Below, piece by piece: positions 11,090-20,730 of a stretch of DNA of 64,000 nt. The notes under the pieces are model-generated. The model did no database searches, had not been told where the DNA came from, and saw nothing but the letters and a program-made list of their open reading frames with translations. The first letter of the stretch is position 1; each line of letters begins with the position of its first letter. The translations under genes and the position numbers were made by a program. Source of the stretch: Phaeobacter sp. B1627 (GTDB taxonomy: Bacteria; Pseudomonadota; Alphaproteobacteria; Rhodobacterales; Rhodobacteraceae); NCBI RefSeq assembly GCF_006265095.1, contig NZ_VCNK01000020.1, positions 1 through 64,000 of the forward strand, in the 5' to 3' direction.

Positions 11090-11866
11090 TTACTTGTCCC
11101 GGAACTGAGCTTCGCGCTTTTCTAGGAAAGCAGCCATGCCCTCTTTTTGATCTTCCGTTGCAAACATGGAGTGAAAGACCCGCCGCTCGAACAGCATGCC
11201 CTCGCTCAGCGGCAACTCATAGGCCCGATTCACGGCCTCTTTGGCGGCAATCGACGTGAGAATCGATTTCTCGGTGATTTTCTGTGCCGCCGCCATTGCC
11301 TCTTCGATCAGTTTCTTGGCCGGGACCACCCGCGACACGAGACCAACACGCTCGGCCTCTTCCGCCGTCATGAAGCGGCCCGTCAGGTTCATGTCCATGG
11401 ATTTGGACTTGCCCACGAAACGCGTCAGCCGCTGCGTGCCGCCCATGCCGGCAATCACGCCGAGGTTTATTTCCGGCTGGCCGAATTTTGCGGTCTCGGC
11501 CGCGATGATGAAGTCGCACATCATTGCCACTTCACAGCCACCGCCCAGCGCGTAGCCTGCAACAGCCGCGATGATCGGTTTGCGGATGGCGGCGATCCGG
11601 TCGTTGGTGTCGGCGAACAGGTTGGATGAAAACACATCCACATAGCTCAGCTCTGACATTTCCTTGATGTCAGCCCCGGCGGCAAAGGCCTTTTCCGACC
11701 CGGTCAGGACGATGCATCGGACCTTGTCGCTGGCGTCCGCCTCTTCCAGTGCTGAACACAGCTCGCCCAGAAGGACAGAATTAAGCGCGTTCAACGCCTC
11801 AGGCCGGTTCAGCTTGATAAGGCAGACGTGGTCCTGAATATCGACGTTGATCGTCTCATAGGCCAT
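11090..11866 (-). CDS. enoyl-CoA hydratase
   Basis: 258 residues of the crotonase family, which hydrates trans-2-enoyl-CoA to 3-hydroxyacyl-CoA in fatty-acid and branched amino-acid breakdown. The oxyanion-hole segments [11 protein letters not shown] (about 61-71) and [13 protein letters not shown] are present, and both catalytic acids fit: a Glu in GGGCE and a Glu in the [19 protein letters not shown] segment. The full-length match to short-chain enoyl-CoA hydratase (FadB1/PaaF-like) is strong. It lies 65 bp past mutM in the same direction and could be read through from it. Confidence 0.93.
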   Translation of the reverse strand: MAYETINVDIQDHVCLIKLNRPEALNALNSVLLGELCSALEEADASDKVRCIVLTGSEKAFAAGADIKEMSELSYVDVFSSNLFADTNDRIAAIRKPIIAAVAGYALGGGCEVAMMCDFIIAAETAKFGQPEINLGVIAGMGGTQRLTRFVGKSKSMDMNLTGRFMTAEEAERVGLVSRVVPAKKLIEEAMAAAQKITEKSILTSIAAKEAVNRAYELPLSEGMLFERRVFHSMFATEDQKEGMAAFLEKREAQFRDK

Positions 11867-11931
11867 GACAATTCGCTTTCGGTTGTTGTTCCTGAATCCG
11901 AGTCCTTATCACGGCGGCGTCCTCTTTCAAG

Positions 11932-12783
11932 TTATCTTTGGCACTTGCCACAGTAGAAGGAAGACCGTCCTGACTGGGTGATTCTACTGATTTCGCCCTC
12001 GCATCCGGCGCGGCGACACGGTGCGCCTTCGCGTCCGTAGACATCGAATGTGTGCTGAAAATACCCAAGTTCTCCATTGGCTTGGCGAAAATCCTTCAAC
12101 GAGGCCCCCCCCGCCTCGATCGCCTCCTGCAGCACCTGACGGATGATCGGAACCAGCGCCGCCACCCGGTTTTTTGCGATCCGCCCTGCTTCGCGACGTG
12201 GCGAAAGCCCTGCCCGAAAAAGCACCTCACAGACGTAAATATTGCCCAGTCCGGCGATGATTCCCTGATCCAGCAGGGCGGATTTCACCGGTGTCCTGCG
12301 CCCGGCAAAGGCCGCGATCAGATGCGAGTCGTTGAACCCGTTACCAAAGGGTTCCGGCCCGAGCACCGACAGCAGTTTGTGGCTCTCGGCCGTGGCCGTG
12401 TCTAACAGATCCATCGCCCCGAAGCGGCGCGGGTCGTTGAAGGTGACCTGCGCGCCATTGTCCATATGAAACACCACATGGTCGTGTTTCTGCAGCGCCG
12501 GGTGGTCATGCACGAACTGCCCCAGCGGATCCCCCGACACGGTCATCCGCCCGGACATGCCCAGATGGACCAGCAGCGTTTCGCCGCTGTCGAGATCGGC
12601 CAGGATGTATTTCGACCGCCGCCGCATCGCGACAATACGGCGCCCCGTCAGCCGCTCGGCCATCCGGTCCGGAAACGGCCAGCGCAGATCGGGCCGGTTC
12701 ACGTCGGCGCGCAGAATCACCGCCCCCTCCATCGAAGGCTGCAGCCCCCGCATCACCGTCTCGACCTCGGGCAATTCAGGCAT
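11932..12783 (-). CDS. mutM: formamidopyrimidine-DNA glycosylase
   Basis: 283 residues; base-excision repair enzyme that removes 8-oxoguanine and cleaves the abasic site. The catalytic N-terminus [14 protein letters not shown] is intact (Pro2 nucleophile, Glu3), and Lys58 lies in RRRSKYIL. The helix-two-turns-helix region has [21 protein letters not shown]. The C-terminal zinc finger has C-x4-C and C-x2-C (CRRAGC ... FYCGKC). The start is at the conserved Met. It is divergent from ubiE with 85 bp between them. Confidence 0.97.
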   Translation of the reverse strand: MPELPEVETVMRGLQPSMEGAVILRADVNRPDLRWPFPDRMAERLTGRRIVAMRRRSKYILADLDSGETLLVHLGMSGRMTVSGDPLGQFVHDHPALQKHDHVVFHMDNGAQVTFNDPRRFGAMDLLDTATAESHKLLSVLGPEPFGNGFNDSHLIAAFAGRRTPVKSALLDQGIIAGLGNIYVCEVLFRAGLSPRREAGRIAKNRVAALVPIIRQVLQEAIEAGGASLKDFRQANGELGYFQHTFDVYGREGAPCRRAGCEGEISRITQSGRSSFYCGKCQR

Positions 12784-12868
12784 TAGATGGCTCCCTGACA
12801 GAAGGGCGCATTGTGCTGCCCCGTATGCGCCCTATAACAAGGGCGAAACTTCGAGGACAGCAAGCCAT

Positions 12869-13621
12869 ATGACCGAGAATTCTGACAGCACCACCCACTT
12901 CGGCTTTGAAACCGTGCCGGAGCACGAAAAGGCGGGCCGGGTGCAGGGAGTCTTCAACTCCGTCGCCTCGAAGTATGACATCATGAACGATGTGATGAGC
13001 ATGGGCATCCACCGGGTCTGGAAAGACGCGATGATGGATTGGCTGGCGCCCCGCCCCGGTCAGCGGCTGCTGGATGTGGCCGGCGGCACCGGCGACATTT
13101 CCTTCCGCTTCCTGAAACGCGCGGGCTCCGGCCATTCCACCGTGCTGGATCTCACCGCGCCGATGCTGGAAGAGGGGCGCAAACGGGCCGAGGCGGAACA
13201 GATGGCAGACAGCCTTGATTGGGTGACCGGCGACGCCATGGCCCTGCCGTTCAAGGACAATACCTTTGACGTCTACACCATTTCCTTTGGCATCCGGAAC
13301 GTGACCCGCCCGCAGGAGGCCCTGAACGAAGCCTTCCGGGTGCTGAAACCCGGCGGCCGCCTGATGGTTCTGGAATTCAGCCAACTGCCGAACGACGGGC
13401 TGCAGAAACTCTATGATCTCTATAGTTTCAACGTGATCCCGCGCATGGGTCAGATGATCGCCAATGACTATGACAGCTACAAATACCTGGTGGAATCGAT
13501 CCGCAACTTCCCCGATCAGGACAGGTTCCTTGCGATGGTGCGGCAGGCGGGTTTTGAGAATGCCAAATACCGCAACCTGTCGATGGGGATCGCCGCGCTG
13601 CACTCCGGCTGGAAGATCTGA
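12869..13621 (+). CDS. ubiE: ubiquinone/menaquinone biosynthesis C-methyltransferase UbiE
   Basis: 250 residues, SAM-dependent methyltransferase acting on 2-polyprenyl-6-methoxy-benzoquinol. The family block [20 protein letters not shown] is followed by motif [17 protein letters not shown], then [24 protein letters not shown]. The ATG at 12869 starts [23 protein letters not shown], the expected N-terminus; an upstream extension to 12557 overlaps mutM and is rejected. ubiB starts 3 bp after the stop, so the pair is an operon. Confidence 0.97.
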   Translation: MTENSDSTTHFGFETVPEHEKAGRVQGVFNSVASKYDIMNDVMSMGIHRVWKDAMMDWLAPRPGQRLLDVAGGTGDISFRFLKRAGSGHSTVLDLTAPMLEEGRKRAEAEQMADSLDWVTGDAMALPFKDNTFDVYTISFGIRNVTRPQEALNEAFRVLKPGGRLMVLEFSQLPNDGLQKLYDLYSFNVIPRMGQMIANDYDSYKYLVESIRNFPDQDRFLAMVRQAGFENAKYRNLSMGIAALHSGWKI

Positions 13622-13624
13622 CCC

Positions 13625-15151
13625 ATGCGCGGCCCTCACAACATCATCCGCCTGATCCGCACCGGCGCCACCCTGGTCCGCGCCGGGGCCATGAATGTGG
13701 TGCTCGACGCCTTTGACGCACCGGCGCCGCTGCGCATGGTCGCCTATACGCTGGGCTGGCCGTTTCAGTGGCTTGGCTACAAGGGCGACCCCGCCATGCC
13801 CCCCGCCACCCGCGCCCTGACGGCGCTGGGACCGGCCTATATCAAATTCGGTCAGGTGCTCTCTACCCGGCCCGATGTGGTGGGCGATGACATGGCCCGG
13901 CAGCTGCGCGTGCTGCAGGACAAGCTGCCGCCCTTCCCGCGCGAGGTCGCCATGGCCGAGGTGGAAAAGGAACTGGGCCGCCCGGTATCAGAGATCTTTT
14001 CCGAATTTTCCGACCCCATCGCCGCCGCCTCCATCGCACAGGTGCACCGCGCCCGCGTGGCGGGAACCGGTCTGGATGTGGCAGTCAAAGTGCTGCGTCC
14101 CGGCGTGGAACGTGCCTTCCGCAAGGATGTGGACGCCTTCTACTTTGCCGCCCGCATCGTCGAGCTCTGCGCGCCGGGGGCCCGGCGTCTGCGCCCGATG
14201 GAGGTGGTTACCCATTTCGACGGTGTCGTGCGCGGCGAACTGGACCTGCGCCTCGAAAGCTCTGCCGCATCGGAATTTGCCGACAATACCGCAGGCGATG
14301 CAGGTTTTGCCCTGCCCCCCGTCCAGTGGGACCTGTCGGCCCGCCGGGTCATGACCCTCGGCTGGGCAGACGGGCTGCCGATCGGTGACAATGCCGCATT
14401 GGACGCCGCAGGCCACGACCGCCACGCTCTGGGCGAGCGGGTGTTGTCGCTGTTTCTCAACCACGCCCTGCGCGACGGGTTTTTCCACGCGGACATGCAT
14501 CAGGGCAACATGAAGGTCGCGGCCAATGGCGACATCATCGCCTATGACTTTGGCATCATGGGACATATTGATCTCTATACCCGCCGGGTCTACGCCGAGA
14601 TCCTCTATGGTTTCATCAAACGCGACTACCAGCGCGTGGCCGAGGTGCATTTCGAGGCGGGCTATGTGCCGGCCACGCAGGACGTCGATGAATTCGCCCG
14701 CGCCCTGCGCGCCGTGGGCGAGCCGATCTTCGGCATGGATGCCTCTCATATCTCGATGGGGCGGTTGCTGAACTATCTCTTTGAAGTGACCGAACGCTTC
14801 GGCATGGAAACCCGCACCGAGCTGATCCTGCTGCAGCGCACCATGGTGGTGGTCGAGGGCGTGGCGCGCTCGCTGGATCCGCGCATCAACATCTGGGATG
14901 TGGCCAAGCCGGTGGTAGAGGAATACATCAAATCCTCCATCGGCCCGCGCGCCATTGCCTCGGATCTCGGCAAGACCGCCATGGTGCTTGCCCGCTTCGG
15001 CCCCCGCCTGCCGGGTCTGGTGGAACGCGCCCTGATCGCCCAGGCCCAGACACCCGAGCCGCAGCAGGTGCGCCGCTCCTGGAAACGCGCCGCAGCGCTT
15101 GGCGCCGCCGCAGGCGTCCTCGCAACTCTGCTCGTCAGCCAGCTGCTCTGA
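13625..15151 (+). CDS. ubiB: ubiquinone biosynthesis atypical kinase/ATPase UbiB
   Basis: 508 residues of the UbiB/ABC1/COQ8 family, needed for ubiquinone hydroxylation steps at the inner membrane. The family-specific KxGQ motif appears as YIKFGQVLSTRPDVV, with an Ala/Gly-type nucleotide loop AAASIAQVHRARV, catalytic region FFHADMHQGNM and metal site AYDFGIMG. The C-terminus ends with a hydrophobic segment (AAALGAAAGVLATLLVSQLL), a probable membrane anchor. It follows ubiE by 3 bp; a stem-loop lies 26 bp downstream. Confidence 0.96.
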   Translation: MRGPHNIIRLIRTGATLVRAGAMNVVLDAFDAPAPLRMVAYTLGWPFQWLGYKGDPAMPPATRALTALGPAYIKFGQVLSTRPDVVGDDMARQLRVLQDKLPPFPREVAMAEVEKELGRPVSEIFSEFSDPIAAASIAQVHRARVAGTGLDVAVKVLRPGVERAFRKDVDAFYFAARIVELCAPGARRLRPMEVVTHFDGVVRGELDLRLESSAASEFADNTAGDAGFALPPVQWDLSARRVMTLGWADGLPIGDNAALDAAGHDRHALGERVLSLFLNHALRDGFFHADMHQGNMKVAANGDIIAYDFGIMGHIDLYTRRVYAEILYGFIKRDYQRVAEVHFEAGYVPATQDVDEFARALRAVGEPIFGMDASHISMGRLLNYLFEVTERFGMETRTELILLQRTMVVVEGVARSLDPRINIWDVAKPVVEEYIKSSIGPRAIASDLGKTAMVLARFGPRLPGLVERALIAQAQTPEPQQVRRSWKRAAALGAAAGVLATLLVSQLL

Positions 15152-15176
15152 ACGCGGGCCCACATCCCAGAACACC

Positions 15177-15215
15177 AAAGGGCGCGGCCGCGTCATGTTT
15201 CGCAGCCGCGCCCTT
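15177..15215 (+). terminator. stem-loop after ubiB
   Basis: AAAGGGCGCGGC (15177-15188) is the exact inverse of GCCGCGCCCTTT (15204-15215), with a 15-nt loop and a T-rich TCATCTTTTC tract after it. It lies between convergent ubiB and thiolase genes and may act in both directions. Confidence 0.65.
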
Positions 15216-15290
15216 TCATCTTTTCTCAAATACCTTGGGGTGAATGACCCGCAGGGTCAGAGGGGCAAAGCCCCTACCGCAGGCAGCCCC

Positions 15291-16466
15291 TCACAGCCGC
15301 TCGATTGCCAGTGCGATGCCCTGACCACCACCGATGCACATGGTGATGATCGCCCGCTTACCGCCGGTCCGTTCCAGCTCATAGAGCGCCTTGACGGTGA
15401 TGATGGCACCTGTTGCCCCCACCGGATGGCCCAGCGCAATCGCACCGCCATTGGGGTTGACCCTGGAGGCATCCAGCCCCAGCGCCTTGTTCACCGCCAG
15501 CGCCTGAGCGGCAAAGGCCTCGTTGGATTCGATCACGTCGAAATCGCCGGCCGTCATGTCGATCCGGGCCAGCAGCTTTTCGACCGCGGGGATCGGACCG
15601 ATGCCCATCACCTCCGGGCGGACACCCGCATGGGCGTAGCCGAGGATCCGCGCCTTCGGCTTCAGCCCGGCCTTTTCCGCCGCATCCGCACGGGCCAATA
15701 CCAGCGCAGCCGCACCGTCGTTGATCCCGGAGGCATTGCCCGCCGTCACCCGGCCATCCTTCTTGAACACCGCCCGCAACCCGGCCAGGGCCTCCATGGA
15801 GGTGGCTTTCGGGTGCTCGTCCACATCAAACGCCACCAGATCGCGTTTGACCTTCACCTCGACCGGGACAATCTGATCCTTGAAATATCCCGCCTCGATG
15901 GCCGCTGCGGCGCGGGTCTGGCTCGCCATGGCGAACTCATCCATCTGCGCGCGGGTGATGTCATGTTCATCCGCCACATTTTCCGCCGTGACCCCCATGT
16001 GCCCGGTTCCAAAGGGACAATTCAGGGCGCCCAGCATCATGTCGAGAGATTTCACATCGCCCATCTTCTGCCCCCAGCGCGTTGCGGGCATGATGAAAGG
16101 GCTGCGCGACATGCTCTCGGCACCGCCGGTCAGGGCAAAGTCCGCATCCCCCAGCATCAGCGCCTGGATGCCCGAGACAATCGCCTGCGCCCCCGACCCG
16201 CAAAGGCGATTGACGTTCATTGCGGGCACGCTTTCGGGCACCCCCGCCTGCATCGCCGCCACCCGCGACAGGTACATATCGCGCGGTTCGGTATTGATTA
16301 CATGGCCATAAACCACCGAGCCGATCTGCGCAGGCTCAACCCCGGACCGCTCCATCGCAGCCTGTGCCACCACGGTGCCAAGGTCGATGGGCGCGGTGTT
16401 GGAAAGCGCTCCGCCAAAGGTGCCGATGGCCGTGCGTGCGCCATCCAGAATCACGATATCCGTCAT
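15291..16466 (-). CDS. acetyl-CoA acetyltransferase (thiolase)
   Basis: 391 residues, type II thiolase (AtoB/PhaA/BktB group) that joins or splits acetoacetyl-CoA. The acyl-accepting Cys89 is in NRLCGSGAQA, the catalytic His in NPNGGAIALGHPVGATGA and the second Cys in ITMCIGGGQG. The start at 16466 is set by MTDIVILDGARTAIGTFGG and a GGAGAG site; the frame continues upstream without similarity. It is divergent from an XRE-cupin regulator whose start codon lies in a TCCGT-N4-ACGGA palindrome, so its expression could be tied to that regulator. The product acetyl-CoA links it to the neighbouring threonine pathway. Confidence 0.95.
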   Translation of the reverse strand: MTDIVILDGARTAIGTFGGALSNTAPIDLGTVVAQAAMERSGVEPAQIGSVVYGHVINTEPRDMYLSRVAAMQAGVPESVPAMNVNRLCGSGAQAIVSGIQALMLGDADFALTGGAESMSRSPFIMPATRWGQKMGDVKSLDMMLGALNCPFGTGHMGVTAENVADEHDITRAQMDEFAMASQTRAAAAIEAGYFKDQIVPVEVKVKRDLVAFDVDEHPKATSMEALAGLRAVFKKDGRVTAGNASGINDGAAALVLARADAAEKAGLKPKARILGYAHAGVRPEVMGIGPIPAVEKLLARIDMTAGDFDVIESNEAFAAQALAVNKALGLDASRVNPNGGAIALGHPVGATGAIITVKALYELERTGGKRAIITMCIGGGQGIALAIERL

Positions 16467-16568
16467 CTCTCTCTCCTCATATCTGTTGCGGCGTAGTATG
16501 CATCCGCAGCATGGTGCTGTCGCGCGCAACGTCCCGTCATTGACAGCTCCTGCGCCGCAGGCCATGAC

Positions 16569-16582
16569 TCCGTTATGACGGA
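16569..16582. promoter_or_regulatory. TCCGT-N4-ACGGA palindrome over the XRE-cupin start codon
   Basis: TCCGTTATGACGGA contains the regulator's ATG (16575-16577) in its centre. The same 5-4-5 palindrome occurs twice upstream of kbl (17207-17220 and 17245-17258). Placement over the start codon suggests autorepression. Confidence 0.7.
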
Positions 16583-17141
16583 CACGACGAATGACATATT
16601 AACCCTTTTGCCTGCACGCCTGAAAGAGGCGCGGCGGGCGCAGGGTCTGAGCCTGGAAGCGGTCGCGAACCTCTCCGGGGTCAGCCGCTCCATGGTGAGC
16701 CAGATCGAACGCGGCGAGAGCTCACCCACGATTGCGACCCTGTGGAACCTGACGCGGGCCTTGCAGGTGGATTTCGCAGGCCTGCTGGAGACTCGCGATG
16801 CCGAGGATAGGATCAATGTGCTACGCGCCGCACAAGCCCCTGTCATCGATAACAAATCCGCGCATTGCAGCATCGCCATCCTGTCCCCGCCCGAAGATGT
16901 GGGCGGCCATGAGGTCTATGATATCCGCTTCAAACCGGATGGGGCGCTGGTCAGCCCGCCACATGGGCCCGGCACGCAGGAGCAGCTGACGGTGCTGGAG
17001 GGCACAGTTGTCGTGACCTCGGGCACCGCCCGCGAGGAACTGTTTCCCGGCGATACCGCACGCTATCCCGCCGATGTGACCCATGCGATCATGGCGCCGG
17101 CCGGGGCAGCGCGGGTGTTTCTGATCGTCAAAAATGGCTGA
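16575..17141 (+). CDS. XRE-family regulator with C-terminal cupin domain
   Basis: 188 residues. The N-terminal HTH (about 13-70) reads RLKEARRAQGLSLEAVANLSGVSRSMVSQIERGESSPTIATLW (quoted in pieces: LEAVANLSGVSRSMVSQIER is the recognition region). The C-terminal cupin (about 105-185) has GPGTQEQLTVLEGTV, GDTARYPADVTHAI and a final beta strand. Such regulators sense a small ligand, often an amino acid, through the cupin. It lies between the divergent thiolase and the kbl-tdh operon, and three identical palindromes mark its own start and the kbl promoter. It is therefore proposed, by inference, as the local regulator of threonine catabolism. Confidence 0.88.
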   Translation: MTDTTNDILTLLPARLKEARRAQGLSLEAVANLSGVSRSMVSQIERGESSPTIATLWNLTRALQVDFAGLLETRDAEDRINVLRAAQAPVIDNKSAHCSIAILSPPEDVGGHEVYDIRFKPDGALVSPPHGPGTQEQLTVLEGTVVVTSGTAREELFPGDTARYPADVTHAIMAPAGAARVFLIVKNG

Positions 17142-17206
17142 GACACCGCCCGAAAGGCCTCCCCTCCCCAAATCCTCATGCGAAATTTCCGCTGAACGGC
17201 GCAGAA

Positions 17207-17258
17207 TCCGTAATCACGGATAGTTTTCCGTGATACGCGTATATTCCGTCTTTACGGA
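17207..17258. promoter_or_regulatory. two TCCGT-N4-ACGGA operators upstream of kbl-tdh
   Basis: TCCGTAATCACGGA (17207-17220) and TCCGTCTTTACGGA (17245-17258) are 38 bp apart. Between them TCCGTGAT (17227-17234) repeats the half-site and is also the exact inverse of ATCACGGA at 17213-17220. They lie 48-99 bp before the kbl ATG, across the expected promoter. The same palindrome covers the start of the upstream XRE-cupin gene. Confidence 0.8.
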
Positions 17259-17305
17259 CATGTATCCAATATGACAGACTTCGGGAAACAGCCGGAGTTC
17301 TGCCC

Positions 17306-18493
17306 ATGTCCACTACTGCCTTTCTCAGCCACATCAGCGAAACCCTGACGCAGATCGAAGCGGACGGTCTCTTTAAACGCGAGCGCCTGATCACCTCGCC
17401 TCAGGCCGGCCATATTACCGTCGGCCGCCATGAGGTGATCAACCTATGCGCGAACAACTATCTGGGTCTTGCCGATCACCCGGACCTGATCCGGGCCGCC
17501 AAGGAGGTGATGGACGACAAAGGATTCGGCATGGCCTCCGTGCGGTTCATCTGCGGGACCCAGGATCTGCACCGGGAGCTGGAGCAGCGTCTGGCGCAGT
17601 TCCTCGGCACCGACGATTCGATTCTCTTTGCGGCGTGTTTTGACGCCAATGGCGGATTGTTCGAACCGCTCCTCGGGCCGGAAGATGCCATCGTGTCGGA
17701 CAGTCTGAACCATGCCTCCATCATCGACGGCATCCGCCTGTGCAAGGCGCAGCGCTATCGCTATGCCAACAACGACATGGAGGATCTGGAGGCGCAGGTG
17801 AAAGCCGCACGGGCCAAAGGGGCTCGGCATGTGATGATTGCCACCGACGGGGTCTTTTCCATGGATGGCACCCTCGCCAACCTGCCTGCGATCCGGGACA
17901 TTGCGGATCGCCACGACGCGGTGGTGATGGTCGATGATTGCCATGCCACCGGTTTCATGGGCCCGCGCGGCGCCGGCACCCCGGATCATTTCGGCGTCGA
18001 GGTGGATATTCTGACCGGCACGCTGGGCAAGGCGCTTGGCGGCGCCATCGGCGGCTATATCGCCGGGCCGCAACCGGTGATCGACCTGTTGCGCCAGCGC
18101 GCCCGGCCCTATCTGTTTTCCAACTCCCTGCCGCCTGCCGTCGTTGCCGCCGGGATCGAGGCCCTGCGTCTGGTCGAGAACGGCGCGGAGCTGCGGGCAC
18201 AGCTGTTTGAAAACGCGCGTTTCTGGCGCGACGGGCTGACGGCGCTGGGGTTCGATCTTCTGCCCGGCGAACACCCGATCATTCCGGTGATGCTGGGCGA
18301 TGCCAAGCTGGCACAGGCGATGGCGGCGGCGCTGTTTGACGAAGGGGTCTATGTCTCGGGCTTTTTCTTTCCGGTCGTCCCCAAGGGGCAGGCGCGCATC
18401 CGAACCCAGATGAATGCTGCCCTGACCCGGGACGATCTGACCCGGGCGCTTGGTGCGTTTGAACGGGCCGGCAAGGCCTGTGGAGTGATCTGA
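17306..18493 (+). CDS. kbl: glycine C-acetyltransferase (2-amino-3-ketobutyrate CoA ligase)
   Basis: 395 residues, PLP enzyme of the alpha-oxoamine synthase family that cleaves 2-amino-3-ketobutyrate with CoA to glycine and acetyl-CoA. The substrate motif [14 protein letters not shown], the [17 protein letters not shown] segment and the PLP lysine K242 in TLGKALGG are intact. GGAG precedes the ATG at 17306. tdh starts one base after the stop codon region (ATG at 18495), so the two form the threonine dehydrogenase pathway operon. Two palindromic operators lie upstream. Confidence 0.97.
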   Translation: MSTTAFLSHISETLTQIEADGLFKRERLITSPQAGHITVGRHEVINLCANNYLGLADHPDLIRAAKEVMDDKGFGMASVRFICGTQDLHRELEQRLAQFLGTDDSILFAACFDANGGLFEPLLGPEDAIVSDSLNHASIIDGIRLCKAQRYRYANNDMEDLEAQVKAARAKGARHVMIATDGVFSMDGTLANLPAIRDIADRHDAVVMVDDCHATGFMGPRGAGTPDHFGVEVDILTGTLGKALGGAIGGYIAGPQPVIDLLRQRARPYLFSNSLPPAVVAAGIEALRLVENGAELRAQLFENARFWRDGLTALGFDLLPGEHPIIPVMLGDAKLAQAMAAALFDEGVYVSGFFFPVVPKGQARIRTQMNAALTRDDLTRALGAFERAGKACGVI

Positions 18494-18494
18494 C

Positions 18495-19541
18495 ATGTTG
18501 CCCAACACAATGAAAGCACTGGAGAAATCCAAACCCGAGGAAGGTTTGTGGATGGTGCAGGCCCCGGTCCCCGAGATCGGCCCGGACGAGGTGCTGATCC
18601 GGGTCAACAAGACCGGCATCTGCGGCACCGACATTCACATCTGGAACTGGGACGACTGGGCCGCCCATACGGTGCCGGTGCCGATGATCACCGGCCATGA
18701 GTTCGCCGGCGAGATTGTCGAGCTGGGCCGCAATGTGACCGGGCTTTCGCTGGGGCAGCGTTGTTCCGGCGAGGGGCATCTGATCGGCAAGGACAGTCGG
18801 CAGTCGCGGTCGGGCAAGTTTCACCTCGACCCCGGCACCCGCGGCATTGGCGTCAATGAACAGGGGGCCTTTGCCCGCTATCTGCGCCTGCCTGCCTTCA
18901 ATGTGGTGCCGCTGCCCGATGACATCCCGGACGAAATCGGCGCGATCCTCGATCCGCTGGGCAATGCGGTGCATACGGCGCTGAGCTTTGATCTGCTGGG
19001 CGAGGATGTGCTGATCACCGGGGCCGGGCCGATCGGCATCATGGCTGCCGCCGTCGCGCGCCATGCGGGGGCGCGCAATGTGGTGATCACCGATGTGAAC
19101 CCGGACCGGCTGGCGCTGGCGCAGGAGGTCACGCGGGTGCGGGCGGTGAATGTCGCCAAGGAGGATCTGCAGGACGTCAAACACGAGCTGGGCCTGAAAG
19201 AGGGCTTTGACGTCGGGCTGGAGATGTCCGGCAATCAGGCCGCATTGGACCAGATGGTCGAGGCGCTGGTGATGGGCGGCAAGATCGCCCTGCTGGGCAT
19301 TCCGCCGGGCAAATCCCCGGTGGATTGGTCGCGGATCGTGTTCAAGGCGATCACGCTCAAAGGGGTATACGGCCGCGAGATGTTCGAGACCTGGTACAAG
19401 ATGATCGCCATGCTGCAGAACGGTCTGGATGTCAGCAAGGTCATCACCCACCGGTTCGGGGTCGATGATTTTGCCGCTGGTTTCGCCGCGATGAAGTCCG
19501 GCCAGAGCGGCAAGGTGGTGCTGGATTGGACCGGCGCTTGA
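18495..19541 (+). CDS. tdh: L-threonine 3-dehydrogenase, without structural-zinc cysteines
   Basis: 348 residues, medium-chain dehydrogenase oxidising L-threonine to 2-amino-3-ketobutyrate with NAD. Catalytic-zinc ligands C43 (GICGTDIH), H68 and E69 (TGHEF) are present, and the Rossmann motif [18 protein letters not shown] is standard. The structural-zinc lobe is altered: at the four positions that are Cys in E. coli TDH (CGHCRNC...C), this protein has Gly98, Ser101, Ser104 and Asp112 within [15 protein letters not shown]. The lobe is otherwise aligned without a gap. It therefore probably does not bind the second zinc. The gene is in an operon with kbl. Confidence 0.94.
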   Translation: MLPNTMKALEKSKPEEGLWMVQAPVPEIGPDEVLIRVNKTGICGTDIHIWNWDDWAAHTVPVPMITGHEFAGEIVELGRNVTGLSLGQRCSGEGHLIGKDSRQSRSGKFHLDPGTRGIGVNEQGAFARYLRLPAFNVVPLPDDIPDEIGAILDPLGNAVHTALSFDLLGEDVLITGAGPIGIMAAAVARHAGARNVVITDVNPDRLALAQEVTRVRAVNVAKEDLQDVKHELGLKEGFDVGLEMSGNQAALDQMVEALVMGGKIALLGIPPGKSPVDWSRIVFKAITLKGVYGREMFETWYKMIAMLQNGLDVSKVITHRFGVDDFAAGFAAMKSGQSGKVVLDWTGA

Positions 19542-19620
19542 CGGCCGTCGCCCAGAGTGCGGGCTGAACGCCACCCAAAACGCGGTGAAGGCCTGCGGAA
19601 GAGCTGATGAAGAGCCGGAA

Positions 19621-19658
19621 GAAAAAAGGCAGGTCCCGGATCGTTGGGACCTGCCTTG
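19621..19658 (-). terminator. perfect stem-loop terminator after the phosphatase gene
   Basis: GGCAGGTCCC (19628-19637) and GGGACCTGCC (19646-19655) form a perfect 10-bp stem with an 8-nt loop. On the minus strand it is followed by TTTTTTC, making a strong terminator; on the plus strand only TTGG follows. The remaining gap between tdh and 19831 holds no supported gene. Confidence 0.88.
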
Positions 19659-19830
19659 GAGTGGACACCGTGAGGTACGGCTGAGCGCCTCGTAATGACA
19701 GGGAGCCGTTCCGCTGGGGACTGCAGATCGGTCGGCACGTCAGCCGTACGCCCCCTTATACAACCTCTGCGGTATAAATCACAATACTGCTACCGCAAAA
19801 GATGGGGATTTTCGCCGAATTTTGCGCAAC

Positions 19831-20565
19831 TCACCCCTTGGGCGCCAGCTTTGTGCGGCCATTGGGTGTCAGACACCAGGCCTCGCGCCCCTCGAAGACA
19901 ACGGGAACCAAAGGTCGCCCATAGCCCGCGCCGCAGTCGATATCGACGCGGTTTCCATAGTGGACGGGCTGCTGTTCGGCGGTGTGACCATGCACCACGA
20001 GCCAGGGATACTCGCGGGTATCTTCCAGAAAGCCCTTCCGGATCCACAGCAGGTCCTCTTCGTCCTGATCGGCCAGCGCCACTCCCGGGCGGATGCCCGC
20101 ATGCACGAAAAGCAGATCTCCGGTCTGATACGTCAGGGGAAGCTTTGCGAGATAGTCCAGATGCGCCTGCGGCACCGCGGCGCGGGCGGCGCTGTGGACG
20201 GCCCATTTGCGATCATGGGGGCCGCAGTCCACCCCGTATGACGCCAGCGTCGCAGCCCCGCCAATTCTGTCGTTGAGATAATAAAGCTCGACCGGCAGGA
20301 ACGGATCCTCGCGCGGGAAGGCCTCCATGAACCAGCAGAACAAGCGGTCGTGATTGCCCTTGAGACAGGTCCAGTTGCGACCCTCTGCCTGCCCCTGCAT
20401 CAACCGCTCGATCACGCCGTTGCTGTCCGGACCACGATCCACAAAGTCGCCGGTGAATACCACTTCGGCCTCCGGACCGCCATCGGCCTGGATCAGATCC
20501 AGCGCCTCTTCGAGCTGCCCGGTCTGGCCGTGAATATCACCGATGGCGTAAATGGGTCTGGTCAT
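19831..20565 (-). CDS. calcineurin-type serine/threonine phosphatase
   Basis: 244 residues, PPP-family metallophosphoesterase similar to PrpA/PrpE-type bacterial phosphatases. The metal-binding motifs are in order: GDIHG (9-13), GDFVDRG (39-45), GNHD (70-73), then LFVHAGIRPG and VVHGHT. Possible substrates are phosphoproteins or dinucleoside tetraphosphates; nothing here decides between them. It is alone on its strand, with a strong terminator 173 bp beyond its stop. Confidence 0.9.
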   Translation of the reverse strand: MTRPIYAIGDIHGQTGQLEEALDLIQADGGPEAEVVFTGDFVDRGPDSNGVIERLMQGQAEGRNWTCLKGNHDRLFCWFMEAFPREDPFLPVELYYLNDRIGGAATLASYGVDCGPHDRKWAVHSAARAAVPQAHLDYLAKLPLTYQTGDLLFVHAGIRPGVALADQDEEDLLWIRKGFLEDTREYPWLVVHGHTAEQQPVHYGNRVDIDCGAGYGRPLVPVVFEGREAWCLTPNGRTKLAPKG

Positions 20566-20671
20566 GGCTTTGATGCTTTCATGGTCTGTCCCCCAAGGGC
20601 GGGTTCGTTGAAAATCAGGAAGGAAATAGGGCCTTTACGCGCACCAAAGACAAATCACGCCCGGGGTGCAA

Positions 20672-20701
20672 GACAAAACGGGCCCATCCTTCGATGAGCC
20701 C
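20672..20701 (-). terminator. rho-independent terminator after serA
   Basis: On the minus strand GGGCTCATC pairs with GATGGGCCC (one G-U) around GAAG, followed by GTTTTGTCTT. It lies 30 bp past the serA stop. Confidence 0.8.
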
Positions 20702-20730
20702 GCCCGTAGCTGTGTGATTGCGCCGCGCGC

